A DNA stretch of 64,000 bases, from contig NZ_JACHJC010000001.1 of the NCBI RefSeq assembly GCF_014203425.1, forward strand, positions 4,862,001 through 4,926,000, given 5' to 3'. Shown piece by piece: positions 34,154 to 43,303 of the stretch. How positions within the stretch are numbered: the first letter of the stretch is position 1; each line of letters starts with the position of its first letter. Below the pieces are notes generated by a model. That model was not told the origin of the DNA and searched no databases. It worked only from the letters and a program-made list of their open reading frames with translations. The position numbers and the translations under genes are program-made. Source of the stretch: Micromonospora echinospora (lineage in GTDB: Bacteria > Actinomycetota > Actinomycetes > Mycobacteriales > Micromonosporaceae).

Positions 34154-34977
34154 CCCGGGCCCGCGGCAGGGCCCGCCGCGCCTACGTCGACGTGCCGTGG
34201 GGTCAGGTGCACTACCGGTACGGCGGCGACGCCGACGCCCCGGTGCTGCTGATCCTGCACCAGTCCCCGCTCTCCTCGGCCACCTACGACGCGGTGATCG
34301 AGCCGCTGGCCCGCCGCGGCCTGCGGGTGATCGCCCCGGACACGCCGGGCTTCGGCATGTCCGACGCGCCGCCGCGCCCGTGGTCCATCCCGGAGTACGC
34401 GGCCGGGGTGTGGCAGTTCGCCGACGCCCTCGGGCTGTCCCGGGTGCACCTGCTCGGGCAGCACACCGGCGCGATCGTCGGCGCGGAGGCGCTGATGTCG
34501 GCGCCGGAGCGGGTGCACCGGCTGATCCTGCAGGGCATCCCGCTCTACGACGAGCAGGAGCGGGCGGAGAAGAAGCGCTCGTACGCGCCCGGCTACGTGC
34601 CGGACCGCGACGGCGGGCACCTGAAGGTGATCTGGGACCGGGTGTACGGCCTGTACCCGGCGCTGACCCCGGAGGAGGCGAACCGCCAGGTCACCGAGTA
34701 CCTGCTGACCGGTCCGGACTACGCCACCGCGTACCGGGCGGTGTTCGACCACCACGTCGACACGGCCGCCCTGGACGCGCTGCCCGTCGTGCTGCTGCAC
34801 GGCGGCGACGACCTGCTGGACCGGATGACGCCGCAGGTGCGGGCCGCGCTGCCCAGCGCCGAGCTGGTCACCGTTCCCGGCGGCACCGACTTCGTGGCCG
34901 ACGAGCAGCCGGAGGCGTTCGCCGACGCGGTCGCCGCGCAGGTGCACGCCGACCTGCGACGGGAGGTGCCGGCATGA
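34150..34977 (+). CDS. Alpha/beta-hydrolase-fold protein, nucleophile replaced by His
   Basis: This 275-residue protein has the alpha/beta-hydrolase fold (VLLILHQSPLSS oxyanion region, VIAPDTPGFGMSD). The nucleophile elbow, normally GxSxG, reads GQHTG with His at position 105, and the catalytic-His strand reads VPGGTDFVADEQPEAF, without the expected His. It therefore lacks at least two triad residues. It overlaps the M20-like gene by 4 nt. Non-hydrolytic roles such as lyase, oxygenase-like or binding are possible. Confidence 0.8.
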   Translation: MTRARGRARRAYVDVPWGQVHYRYGGDADAPVLLILHQSPLSSATYDAVIEPLARRGLRVIAPDTPGFGMSDAPPRPWSIPEYAAGVWQFADALGLSRVHLLGQHTGAIVGAEALMSAPERVHRLILQGIPLYDEQERAEKKRSYAPGYVPDRDGGHLKVIWDRVYGLYPALTPEEANRQVTEYLLTGPDYATAYRAVFDHHVDTAALDALPVVLLHGGDDLLDRMTPQVRAALPSAELVTVPGGTDFVADEQPEAFADAVAAQVHADLRREVPA

Positions 34978-35438
34978 GCGTCGGCACCCCGGCGTCCGAG
35001 GCAAAGGTCGTACCGGCGAACACCGTCTACACCGCGACTGTCGAGGTGTCCGGCGGCCGGGGCGGCAGCGCCCGGTCGCTGACCGGGTCGCTGCGGGTCG
35101 ACCTGACCCGTCCCGCCCAGCGGGGCCCGGACGCGCCCGGCACCGATCCGGAGGAGCTGTTCGCCGCCGGCTACGCGGCCTGCTTCGACAGCGCGCTCGC
35201 CGTCGCCGCCCGCCAGGCCGGCGTGCGGCCCGGTCCGACGACTGTCACCGCCTCGGTCTCCCTCGGGCAGACCGACGACGGCCGGTACGCGATCGCCGTG
35301 GTGCTGGATGTGTCCGCGCCGCAGTGCCCGCAGGCCGACCTGGAGCGCGCGGTGGAGCTGGCCGACCGGATGTGTCCGTACTCGAACGCCCTACGGGGCA
35401 ACACCGCGGTGGCGATCCGGGTCGATGGACACCGCTGA
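34974..35438 (+). CDS. OsmC/Ohr-family peroxide-resistance protein
   Basis: This 154-residue OsmC superfamily protein has the two redox cysteines in EELFAAGYAACFDSAL and DRMCPYSNALRGN, as in Ohr thiol peroxidases that reduce organic hydroperoxides. It is coupled upstream to the alpha/beta-hydrolase gene and overlaps the EamA gene by 14 nt. In this context it may protect against oxidation products of the flavoprotein pathway. Confidence 0.9.
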   Translation: MSVGTPASEAKVVPANTVYTATVEVSGGRGGSARSLTGSLRVDLTRPAQRGPDAPGTDPEELFAAGYAACFDSALAVAARQAGVRPGPTTVTASVSLGQTDDGRYAIAVVLDVSAPQCPQADLERAVELADRMCPYSNALRGNTAVAIRVDGHR

Positions 35439-36414
35439 CCTGACCCGGCCCGCGGCGGTCCGCCACCCGGCGGATCCGCCGCGGCCCGCCGGCCCGATGG
35501 CCCTGGCCGTCGGGCTCGGCGCGGTCTACCTGATCTGGGGCTCGACCTACCTGGGCAACCGGGTGGCCCTGGACAGCATTCCGCCGCTGGTGGCCACCTC
35601 GGCCCGGTTCCTGGCCGCGGCGCTGCTGCTGTTCGCGGTGGCGGCGCTGTGGCGGGGACCGGCGGGGCTGCTGCTGCCCCGGCGGCAGTGGACCGGGGTG
35701 GGGGCCAGCGGGCTGCTGATGGTCGGCGCGGGCAGCGCGCTGCTCGCGCTGGGCCAGCAGTACGTGCCGACGGGTCTGACCTCGCTGCTGGTGGCCGGGA
35801 TGCCGCTGTGGGTGCTGGTGCTGCGCCTGGTGGTCGGTCCGCGGCCGTCCTCGCTGGCGGTCGTGGGCGTGCTCGGCGGCGTGGTCGGACTGGCGCTGCT
35901 GTTCGCGGTGCCCACGCAGGGGTGGCACCTCGGCGGGATGCTGCTGGTGGTGCTCTCCACGATGGTGTGGGCGCTGGGCTCGACGCTGTCGCAGCGGCTG
36001 CGCATGCCGGCGGACCACCTGGTCGGCACCGGCTGGCAGATGCTCGTGGGCGGCCTCGCGGTGGCGGTGGCCAGCGTGGTCAGCGGGGAGCTGGGACGGT
36101 TCCGCCCGGGCGACGTGACGGGCCGGTCCTGGCTGGCGTGGACCTACCTGATGCTCGTGTGCACGGTGGTCGGCTTCAGCGTCTACACGTGGCTGCTGCG
36201 CAACGCGCCGATCCAGCTGGCGTCCACCTACGCGTACGTCAACCCGGTGGTGGCGGTCCTGCTCGGCATGATGGTGCTGGATGAATCGTTGTCCGGACGC
36301 CAGGTGCTCGCCGGCGCCGTGGTGCTCGCCTCGGTGGCGCTGGTCATCGCGCGGGAGCGACCCCGGCAGGCGGACGGCCTGCCACCCGGGAAGACGCCGG
36401 TCGCGCCCGCCTGA
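35425..36414 (+). CDS. EamA/DMT-superfamily transporter
   Basis: This 329-residue protein has ten predicted transmembrane helices and two EamA repeats (VYLIWGSTYLGNRVALD in the first, YAYVNPVVAVLLGMMVLDES in the second). Such proteins usually export amino acids or metabolites. It overlaps OsmC and probably removes an excess or toxic intermediate. Confidence 0.9.
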   Translation: MDTADLTRPAAVRHPADPPRPAGPMALAVGLGAVYLIWGSTYLGNRVALDSIPPLVATSARFLAAALLLFAVAALWRGPAGLLLPRRQWTGVGASGLLMVGAGSALLALGQQYVPTGLTSLLVAGMPLWVLVLRLVVGPRPSSLAVVGVLGGVVGLALLFAVPTQGWHLGGMLLVVLSTMVWALGSTLSQRLRMPADHLVGTGWQMLVGGLAVAVASVVSGELGRFRPGDVTGRSWLAWTYLMLVCTVVGFSVYTWLLRNAPIQLASTYAYVNPVVAVLLGMMVLDESLSGRQVLAGAVVLASVALVIARERPRQADGLPPGKTPVAPA

Positions 36415-36456
36415 CGCCCGGCCGTCCCGCCCAACGTCGACAGTGGAGGAGAGAAG

Positions 36457-37317
36457 ATGATCACCACAGCGGTTGTCGAGAACGCCGCCGCCGGCCGGAC
36501 CCGCTCCGGCCTCGGGCGCGCCCTCGACATCGTCAACATCATCGCCGAACGGGCACCGGAGACCCTCGGCGTGTCGACGATCGCGCGGGAGCTGGGACTG
36601 CCGAAGGCGGTGGCGCACCGGATCCTCAAGGAACTGGTGGCCGACAGCTTCCTCACCTTCAACGAGGAGACCAAGCGGTACCGGCTGGGCAGCGGCGCGC
36701 TGGCGGTGGGACTGGCCGCGCTGCGCGCGCTGGACGTGCCGGACATCGCACGCCGGTACCTGGTCCGGCTGGTGCGCGACACCGGCGAGACCGCGACGCT
36801 GTCGGTGCGGCAGGGCTGGACCCGCGTCTACATCGACCAGGTGCTCTCGCCGCACGAGGTACGCATGTCGGTGTCCCTGGGCACCAGCCACGCCCTGCAC
36901 TCCGGGTCGTCGTCGAAGGCGATCCTCGCGGCGCTGCCGGACTCGGAGGTCGAGGACTACCTCGACCATCACCCGCTGGACGCGGTCACGTCGGCCACCA
37001 TCACCTCCACCGCGAAGCTGCGGTCCGAGCTGGGCCGGGTCCGCCGCCTGGGGTACGCGGTGAGCATGGGCGAGCGGCAGAACGGCGCGGGCAGCGTGGC
37101 CGCGCCGGTGCGCTACGCGACCGGGCAGGTGTTCGGCTCGATCTCGCTGTGCGGGCCGCAGAACCGGTTCACCCCGGAGGTGTGCGCCGCGCACGGGGCG
37201 CTCGTCGCCGCGGCGGCGGCGGAGATATCCGCCGAACTGGGTTTCCGGCCGCCGGCGCAGCGTGCCGCCGGCCGAACGGGTCAGGAACAGAACTGGGGAG
37301 GTGGAACAGGTGAGTGA
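36457..37317 (+). CDS. IclR-family transcriptional regulator
   Basis: This 286-residue protein has an N-terminal winged helix (GVSTIARELGLPKAVAHRILKELV) and a C-terminal IclR effector domain (SGSSSKAILAALPDSEVEDYL). GTGGAGGAGAG precedes the ATG. It lies within the operon it probably controls and is coupled to the CoA-transferase gene, overlapping by 8 nt. IclR proteins commonly sense carboxylic acids or aromatics. Confidence 0.92.
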   Translation: MITTAVVENAAAGRTRSGLGRALDIVNIIAERAPETLGVSTIARELGLPKAVAHRILKELVADSFLTFNEETKRYRLGSGALAVGLAALRALDVPDIARRYLVRLVRDTGETATLSVRQGWTRVYIDQVLSPHEVRMSVSLGTSHALHSGSSSKAILAALPDSEVEDYLDHHPLDAVTSATITSTAKLRSELGRVRRLGYAVSMGERQNGAGSVAAPVRYATGQVFGSISLCGPQNRFTPEVCAAHGALVAAAAAEISAELGFRPPAQRAAGRTGQEQNWGGGTGE

Positions 37318-38509
37318 CGGACCGCTGACGGGCCTGCGCGTGCTGGACGTCTCGACGATTCTCGCCGGACCGCTGTGCTGTCAGATCCTCGGCGACTACG
37401 GCGCCGACGTGGTGAAGATCGAGCACCCGACCATGGGTGACAGCATGCGTGGCCACGGCAAGACCAAGGACGGCCATCCCCTGTGGTGGAAGGAGATCTC
37501 CCGCAACAAGCGGCTGGTCGGGCTGAACCTGTCCGCGCCGGACGGCGCGGCGCTGCTGCTGCGGCTGGCCGAGCGGGCCGACGTGCTGGTGGAGAACTTC
37601 CGCCCGGGCACGCTGGAGCGCTGGGGCATCGGCCCGGAGGAGCTGCACCGGGTCAACCCCGGCCTGGTGATCGCCCGGATCACCGGTTTCGGGCAGACCG
37701 GCCCGTACGCCTCCCGTGCCGGGTTCGGCACGCTGGCCGAGGCGATGAGCGGGTTCGCCCACCTGACCGGCACGGCGGACGGCCCGCCCACGCTGCCCGC
37801 GTTCGGGCTGGCCGACAGCATCTGCGGCATCGCCACCTCGTCCGCGGTGATGATGGCGCTGTGGCACCGGGAGCGTTCCGGCGGCCGGGGCCAGGTCATC
37901 GACATGAGCCTGCTGGAGCCGATCATGACCGCGGTCGGCCCGGGTCCCACCGTCTACGACCAGCTGGGCGTGGTGGAGCACCGGCAGGGCAACCGGTCGA
38001 CGAACAACGCGCCCCGCAACACCTACCGGACCAAGGACGACTCGTGGGTCGCCATCTCCACCAGCGCCCAGGCGATCGCCGAGCGGGTCATGCGGCTGGT
38101 GGGCCACCCAGAGGTGATCGACGAGCCGTGGTTCCGCACCGGCGTCGGCCGGGTGGCGCACGCGGACCTGCTCGACGAGTACGTCGGGTCCTGGATCGGT
38201 GAGCGGACCCGCGACGAGGTGGCCGCGGCCTTCGCCGAGGCCGGCGCCGCTGTGGCCCCGGTCTACAGCGCCAAGGACATCGTCGAGGACCCGCACGTGC
38301 AGGCCACCGAGATGATCACGAAGGTCGAGGACCCGGACCTCGGAACGATGCGGATGCACAACGTCATGTGGCGGATGTCGGAGACGCCGGGCCGGATCCG
38401 CTTCACCGGCCGCTCCCCCGGCGCCGACACCGAGGCCCTGCTCGTCGAGGAACTCGGCTGCGATCCGGCCGAGATCGCCGACCTGAAAGCCCGTGGCGTC
38501 GTCGCCTGA
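37310..38509 (+). CDS. CaiB/BaiF-family (class III) CoA-transferase
   Basis: This 399-residue class III CoA-transferase has the catalytic Asp in AFGLADSICGI (compare ALGDSNTG of formyl-CoA transferase), with typical LRVLDVSTILAGPLC and NFRPGTLERWGIG segments. GTG at 37310 follows GGGGAGG. The enzyme activates a carboxylate by moving CoA from a donor such as succinyl-CoA. With a CitE-like lyase and MmgE/PrpD nearby, activation of a C4-C6 dicarboxylate for retro-Claisen cleavage is a reasonable inference. Confidence 0.9.
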   Translation: MSDGPLTGLRVLDVSTILAGPLCCQILGDYGADVVKIEHPTMGDSMRGHGKTKDGHPLWWKEISRNKRLVGLNLSAPDGAALLLRLAERADVLVENFRPGTLERWGIGPEELHRVNPGLVIARITGFGQTGPYASRAGFGTLAEAMSGFAHLTGTADGPPTLPAFGLADSICGIATSSAVMMALWHRERSGGRGQVIDMSLLEPIMTAVGPGPTVYDQLGVVEHRQGNRSTNNAPRNTYRTKDDSWVAISTSAQAIAERVMRLVGHPEVIDEPWFRTGVGRVAHADLLDEYVGSWIGERTRDEVAAAFAEAGAAVAPVYSAKDIVEDPHVQATEMITKVEDPDLGTMRMHNVMWRMSETPGRIRFTGRSPGADTEALLVEELGCDPAEIADLKARGVVA

Positions 38510-38540
38510 CGACGCCGACAGCCGAAACGCGAGGAACCCC

Positions 38541-39380
38541 GTGGGCACCACTGCCAGAACCGCCGACCGCCTGCTCGACGCCGTGCAGGCCGGCGTCACG
38601 ATCTACGACCTGGGCCGGCGGCTGACCGTCGGCATGCCGCAGTCACCGAACCACCCGGCGTTCGGGCTCACCCTGCCGCGCCGGCACGGTGACATGGTGC
38701 GTGCCGACGGCGGCTCCGCCGCCAACGACCTGCTGGTCATGGGCACGCACGTCGGCACGCACGTCGACGCCCTCGCGCACGTGTCCCAGGACGGCCGGCT
38801 GCACGGCGGCGCCGACGCCGCCGCGGCGCAGGTCGGCGGCCGGTTCGACGAGCTGGGCGTGCACACCGTCGCGCCGATGGTCCGCCGCGGCGTGCTGCTG
38901 GACGTGCCCGCCACGCTGGGCCTGGACAGCTGCGAGGCCGGCTACGAGATCACCCCGGCCGACCTGGACGCCACAGTGTCCCGGCAGGGCACGCCGGTGG
39001 GCGCGGGCGACGTGGTGCTCATCCGCAGCGGCTGGGGCCGGTTGTTCGACCACGAGGACCGCAACCACTACATCGGCAAGGACTCCGGCGTACCGGGGGT
39101 CGGCGCGGACGGCGCCACCTGGCTGGCGCAGCGGGGCGTGCACGCGGCCGGCGCGGACACCATCGCCTTCGAGTGCCTGCCGCCGGGCAAGGGCCACAGC
39201 ACGCTGCCGGCGCACCGGATCCTGCTGGTGGAGCACGGCATCTACCTGATCGAGACGATGGCGCTGGAGGAGCTGGCCCGCGACGAGGTGCACGAGTTCA
39301 CCTTCGTCATGGCCCCGCTGCCGCTGTACGGCGCCACCGGCTCCCCGGTGCGTCCGCTGGCGGTGGTCAGCCGTGGCTGA
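38541..39380 (+). CDS. Cyclase/kynurenine-formamidase-like protein (PF04199)
   Basis: This 279-residue protein has the metal motif H-x-G-T-H-x-D in GTHVGTHVDALAHV, as in the cyclase/kynurenine formamidase family that hydrolyses amides or cyclic imides with Mn or Zn. The GTG at 38541 follows GAGGA; the open frame upstream is shorter and unlike the family. It overlaps the next gene by 8 nt. It probably opens a ring or removes a formyl-like group. Confidence 0.88.
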   Translation: MGTTARTADRLLDAVQAGVTIYDLGRRLTVGMPQSPNHPAFGLTLPRRHGDMVRADGGSAANDLLVMGTHVGTHVDALAHVSQDGRLHGGADAAAAQVGGRFDELGVHTVAPMVRRGVLLDVPATLGLDSCEAGYEITPADLDATVSRQGTPVGAGDVVLIRSGWGRLFDHEDRNHYIGKDSGVPGVGADGATWLAQRGVHAAGADTIAFECLPPGKGHSTLPAHRILLVEHGIYLIETMALEELARDEVHEFTFVMAPLPLYGATGSPVRPLAVVSRG

Positions 39381-40779
39381 GCCGACCCTGGGCCAGCACC
39401 TGGCCGCCTTCGCCGCCGACACCTCCGCCGCGACGCTGCCCGACGAGGTGGTCGCCAGCGTCCGGGCCCGCGTGCTGGACGTGCTCGGGCTCTGCGTGGC
39501 GGCGCAGCCGCTGCCGACCAGCCAGGCCGCGCTGGCGTACGTCGCCGAGCAGGGCGGCCGTGGCCAGGCCACCGCCGTCGGCGTGGACGAGAAGGTCCCG
39601 GCCGCGCTGGCCGCGTTCGCCAACGGGGTGCTGGCGCACTCGCTCGACTACGACGACACGCACCTGCCGTCGGTGCTGCACCCCAGCGCCACCGTGGTGC
39701 CCGCCGCGCTCGCCGCCGCCGAGATGTCCGGCGCCTCCGGGCAGGAGACGGTGGCCGCCATCGCGGTGGGCCTGGAGGCGTGCGTACGCCTCGGCATGGC
39801 CGGCTACGACCCGGCGGCCGGCAACTCGGTCTTCTTCGAGCACGGCCAGCACGCCACCTCGATCTGCGGCACGCTGGGCGGGGCGGTGGCCGCGGCCCGG
39901 CTGCTGAAGCTGGACGCGGGCGGCACGCTCGACGCGCTCGGGGTCTCCGCCTCGATGGCGGCCGGGCTTATCGAGTCCAACCGCAACGGCGGCACCGTCA
40001 AGCGGATCCACTGCGGCTGGGCAGCGCACGCGGCGGTCAGCGCCGCACAGCTGGCCCGGCACGGCGTGACCGGACCGCCGACCGTGCTGGAAGGACGCTT
40101 CGGCTTCTTCCAGGCGTTCCTGCGCGGCGAGTTCGACGGCGACGAGATCGTCCGCGGGCTCGGCTCCGAGTGGGCGGTTCCCGGCATCTTCTTCAAGCCG
40201 TACCCGGCGAACCACTTCACCCACGCCGCCATCGACGCGGCGATCGCGCTGCGCGAACGCGGGCTGCCGCTGGACGAGATCGAGTCGATCACGCTCGGCG
40301 TGCCCACGCCGACGGTGCGCACCATCGGCCAGCCGATCGAGCGCAAGCGTGCGCCGCAGACCGGCTACGAGGCGCAGTTCAGCGGCCCGTACGCGGTCGC
40401 CGCCGGCCTGGTCGGCGGCGGCGGTCTCGGCGTGGAGCTGGCCGACTTCACCGACGCCCTGGCGCACGACCCGCAGCGGCGGGCGCTGATGGCGCGGGTC
40501 GACGTGGTGGCCGACGAGCGGTGCGACAAGATCTTCCCGCACCAGTTCCCGGCGGTCCTGCGCATCGTCACCCGGGACGGACGTGAGTGGGTGCAGGAGG
40601 TCCTGGCCAACCGGGGCGGCCCGCAGCGTCCGCTGAGCGACGCCGAGCTGGCGGTCAAGTTCCGCACCAACGCCGCAGCCCTGCCCGAGGCCACCGCCGC
40701 CCGCATCGCCGACGAGGTCCACCGGCTCGACCAGGCCCCCGACGTCCACGGCCTGATGGGCCTGATCAACCGCCGCTGA
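39373..40779 (+). CDS. MmgE/PrpD-family protein
   Basis: This 468-residue protein of the MmgE/PrpD family has the characteristic segments VLAHSLDYDDTHLPSVLHPS and WAAHAAVSAAQLARHG. The family includes 2-methylcitrate dehydratase, cis-aconitate decarboxylase and iminodisuccinate epimerase. There is no citrate synthase/PrpC homologue near, so propionate metabolism is unlikely; the neighbours suggest dehydration, epimerisation or decarboxylation of a dicarboxylate. Confidence 0.9.
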   Translation: MAEPTLGQHLAAFAADTSAATLPDEVVASVRARVLDVLGLCVAAQPLPTSQAALAYVAEQGGRGQATAVGVDEKVPAALAAFANGVLAHSLDYDDTHLPSVLHPSATVVPAALAAAEMSGASGQETVAAIAVGLEACVRLGMAGYDPAAGNSVFFEHGQHATSICGTLGGAVAAARLLKLDAGGTLDALGVSASMAAGLIESNRNGGTVKRIHCGWAAHAAVSAAQLARHGVTGPPTVLEGRFGFFQAFLRGEFDGDEIVRGLGSEWAVPGIFFKPYPANHFTHAAIDAAIALRERGLPLDEIESITLGVPTPTVRTIGQPIERKRAPQTGYEAQFSGPYAVAAGLVGGGGLGVELADFTDALAHDPQRRALMARVDVVADERCDKIFPHQFPAVLRIVTRDGREWVQEVLANRGGPQRPLSDAELAVKFRTNAAALPEATAARIADEVHRLDQAPDVHGLMGLINRR

Positions 40780-40801
40780 ACCGAGCACGAGGAGCAACAC
40801 C

Positions 40802-42265
40802 ATGAGCACCTACGACCTGCTGTTGACAAACGTCCGCGTCGTCCGGCACGACCGGCCCGAACCCGAGCTGATGGACATCGGCGTCACCGACGGGCGGATC
40901 AGCCGGATCGCTCCGCGCATCGACGCCGCCGGGGCGGCCCAGGTCGTCGACGGCGGCGGCCGGCTCGCCTTCCCCGGCGTGGTCGACGCCCACCAGCACT
41001 GGGGCATCTACAACCCGCTGAGCGAGGACGCCGTCTCGGAGAGCCGCGCCTCGGTGCAGGGCGGCGTCACCACGGCGCTGAACTACATGCGCACCGGGCA
41101 GTACTACCTCAACCGCGGCGGCCGGTACGCGGACTTCTTCCCCGAGGTCCTGGCCGCGACCGAGGGCCGCTCCTACATCGACTACGGCTTCCACCTGGCG
41201 CCGATGTCGCGCGAGCACATCGGCGAGGTGCCGTCGCTGGTGGAGGAGCACGGGGTCACCTCGTTCAAGATCTTCATGTTCTACGGCAGCCACGGCCTGC
41301 ACGGCCGGTCCGCCGACCAGAACTCGTTCCTGATGATCCCGGAGGGCGAGCGGTACGACTACGCCCACTTCGAGTTCGTGATGCGCGGCGTCCAGGCAGC
41401 CCGGGAGCGTTTCCCCGAGCTGGCCGACGAGATCTCGCTGTCGCTGCACTGCGAGACCGCCGAGATCATGAGCGCGTACACCAAGCAGGTCGAGCAGGAC
41501 GGCACGCTGCGCGGGCTGGAGGCGTACCACGCGTCGCGGCCGCCGCACTCCGAGGGACTGGCCGTGTCGATCGCGTCGTACCTGGCGCACGAGACCGGGC
41601 TGCCGAAGATCAACCTGCTGCACCTGACCTCGGAGAAGGCGGTCGACGCGGCGCTGCGGATGGCGCGGGCGTTCCCGCACATCGACTTCCGCCGCGAGGT
41701 GACCATCGGTCACCTGGTCGCCGACATCGACACCGCGCACGGTCTGGGCGGCAAGGTCAACCCGCCGCTGCGCCCGCGCGCCGACGTCGAGGCGCTCTGG
41801 GGGTACCTCCTGGACGGCAAGATCGACTGGGTGGTCAGCGACCACGCCTGCTGCCGGGACGAGGTCAAGTTCGGTGAGCCGCGCGACGACATCTTCGTCG
41901 CCAAGTCCGGGTTCGGCGGCGCCGAGTACCTGCTGCCCGGCCTGGTCACCGAGGGCAACCGGCGCGGCCTGTCGTACCAGCGGGTGGCGGAGCTGACCTC
42001 CTGGAACCCGGCGCAGCGCTTCGGCCTGCGCAACAAGGGCGCGCTGATGCAGGGCTACGACGCCGACATCTGCCTGGTCGACCCGAACTCGACCTGGACG
42101 GTGCGTGCGGAGGACTCCGAGTCGACGCAGGAGTACACGCCGTTCGAGGGCTTCGAGCTGACCGCCCGGGTCACCGACACCTTCGTCCGCGGGCAGCACG
42201 TGCTCGTCGACGGCAAGGTCGCGGGCGAGCCGGCCGGCCGCTACCTCGCCCGCCCGCAGCGGTAG
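40802..42265 (+). CDS. Hydantoinase/dihydropyrimidinase-like amidohydrolase
   Basis: This 487-residue cyclic amidohydrolase has a complete binuclear metal site: H64 and H66 in DAHQHWG, the carboxylated Lys156 in TSFKIFMF, H216 in LHCETAE, H274 in LHLTSEKA, and D347 in SDHACC. It is related to dihydropyrimidinase, hydantoinase, allantoinase and dihydroorotase, so it opens a cyclic imide, ureide or lactam. It is the strongest clue that the island degrades an N-heterocycle. Confidence 0.9.
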   Translation: MSTYDLLLTNVRVVRHDRPEPELMDIGVTDGRISRIAPRIDAAGAAQVVDGGGRLAFPGVVDAHQHWGIYNPLSEDAVSESRASVQGGVTTALNYMRTGQYYLNRGGRYADFFPEVLAATEGRSYIDYGFHLAPMSREHIGEVPSLVEEHGVTSFKIFMFYGSHGLHGRSADQNSFLMIPEGERYDYAHFEFVMRGVQAARERFPELADEISLSLHCETAEIMSAYTKQVEQDGTLRGLEAYHASRPPHSEGLAVSIASYLAHETGLPKINLLHLTSEKAVDAALRMARAFPHIDFRREVTIGHLVADIDTAHGLGGKVNPPLRPRADVEALWGYLLDGKIDWVVSDHACCRDEVKFGEPRDDIFVAKSGFGGAEYLLPGLVTEGNRRGLSYQRVAELTSWNPAQRFGLRNKGALMQGYDADICLVDPNSTWTVRAEDSESTQEYTPFEGFELTARVTDTFVRGQHVLVDGKVAGEPAGRYLARPQR

Positions 42266-42277
42266 GGGGAACGACTG

Positions 42278-43138
42278 ATGGCGGCGGTGGCACGCAGCTA
42301 CCTGTACGTGCCGGGCGACCGGGCGGACCTGCTGGACAAGGCGGCCGGGCGGGGCGCGGACGCGCTCGTGCTCGACCTGGAGGACGCGGTCACGCCGGCC
42401 CGCAAGGCGCAGGCCCGGGAGACGGTTGCCGGGTTCCTGGGCGCCGCCGCCCCGTCCGGACCCGAGCTGTGGGTGCGGATCAACAGCGACCAGGTCGAGG
42501 CGGACGTCGAGGTGCTCTCGAACGCGGTGGCCGGGGTCTGGGTGCCGAAGGCCGAGCCGGAGCTGCTCGCGGAGGTCGACGCCGCGCTGACCCGGGTGCA
42601 GCGGCGGCTCGGCCCGCACGCCCCGGCGTTCCGGGTCGTGGCGCTGATCGAGACGGCCCGGGGCGTGCTCACCGCGCCGCAGGTGGCCGTCGCGCCGCGG
42701 GTGCTGCGGCTCGGCCTCGGCGAGGCGGACCTCGCCGGTGAGCTGGGGTTGCAGCCGGGGCCGGACCGGGCGGAGTTCGCGCCGATCCGCTCCCAGGTCG
42801 TCGTCGCGTCGGCCGCGGCCGGGATCGCCCCGCCGGTGGGGCCGGTCGAGACGACGCTGCGCGACCCGGAACGGCTGGAGCGGACCACCCGGGCGCTGCT
42901 GCGGCAGGGCTTCCGGGCCCGCAGCGCCATCCACCCCGGGCAGATCGCGACGATCAACGAGGTGTTCACCCCCACCGAGGCCGAGGTGGCCTCGGCGCGG
43001 GCCGTGCTGGAGGCGCTGGAGCGGGCCGAGCGCGGCGGCTCCGGGGTGGCCACCGACGCCGACGGGCGGCTGCTGGACCGGGCGGTGGTGCGCGCCGCCG
43101 CCGAGGTGGTGCGCCGTGCCGAGGCGTCCGCCGGCTGA
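42278..43138 (+). CDS. CitE/HpcH-HpaI-type lyase
   Basis: This 286-residue protein has the CitE-like TIM-barrel opening RSYLYVPGDRADLLDKAAGRGADALVLDLEDAV, the catalytic-metal acid in ALIETARGVL and GLGEADLAGELG. Homologues cleave citryl-, malyl- or citramalyl-CoA. Together with the CaiB-type transferase it could split a 3-hydroxyacyl-CoA dicarboxylate to central metabolites. It is the last gene of the rightward arm. Confidence 0.9.
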   Translation: MAAVARSYLYVPGDRADLLDKAAGRGADALVLDLEDAVTPARKAQARETVAGFLGAAAPSGPELWVRINSDQVEADVEVLSNAVAGVWVPKAEPELLAEVDAALTRVQRRLGPHAPAFRVVALIETARGVLTAPQVAVAPRVLRLGLGEADLAGELGLQPGPDRAEFAPIRSQVVVASAAAGIAPPVGPVETTLRDPERLERTTRALLRQGFRARSAIHPGQIATINEVFTPTEAEVASARAVLEALERAERGGSGVATDADGRLLDRAVVRAAAEVVRRAEASAG

Positions 43139-43239
43139 ACCGCACGTCCCGGCCGGGGACCGTCGGCGGGTGCGACGCCGCCGGTCCCCGGCCCGGCGCG
43201 CGTCCGGCGCAGGTACGCCGCCGGTTCTCCCCCGGCGTC

Positions 43240-43289
43240 GAGAACGGACCGGACGGGGCGCCCACCGCACCCCCGCCCGGTCCGTTCTC
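43240..43289. terminator. Bidirectional terminator between convergent catabolic arms
   Basis: An inverted repeat with 19-bp arms (43240-43258 and 43271-43289), one mismatch and a 12-nt loop lies between the CitE-like and ROK-kinase stop codons. It is well placed to stop transcription from both directions. Confidence 0.8.
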
Positions 43290-43303
43290 CGCGCCCGGCC
43301 CGT

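Noticed and set aside
39373..43138. MmgE/PrpD and CitE-like genes as a methylcitrate (propionate) operon
   Set aside because: No PrpC/PrpB homologue is present, and the neighbours are amidohydrolases and a CaiB-type transferase.
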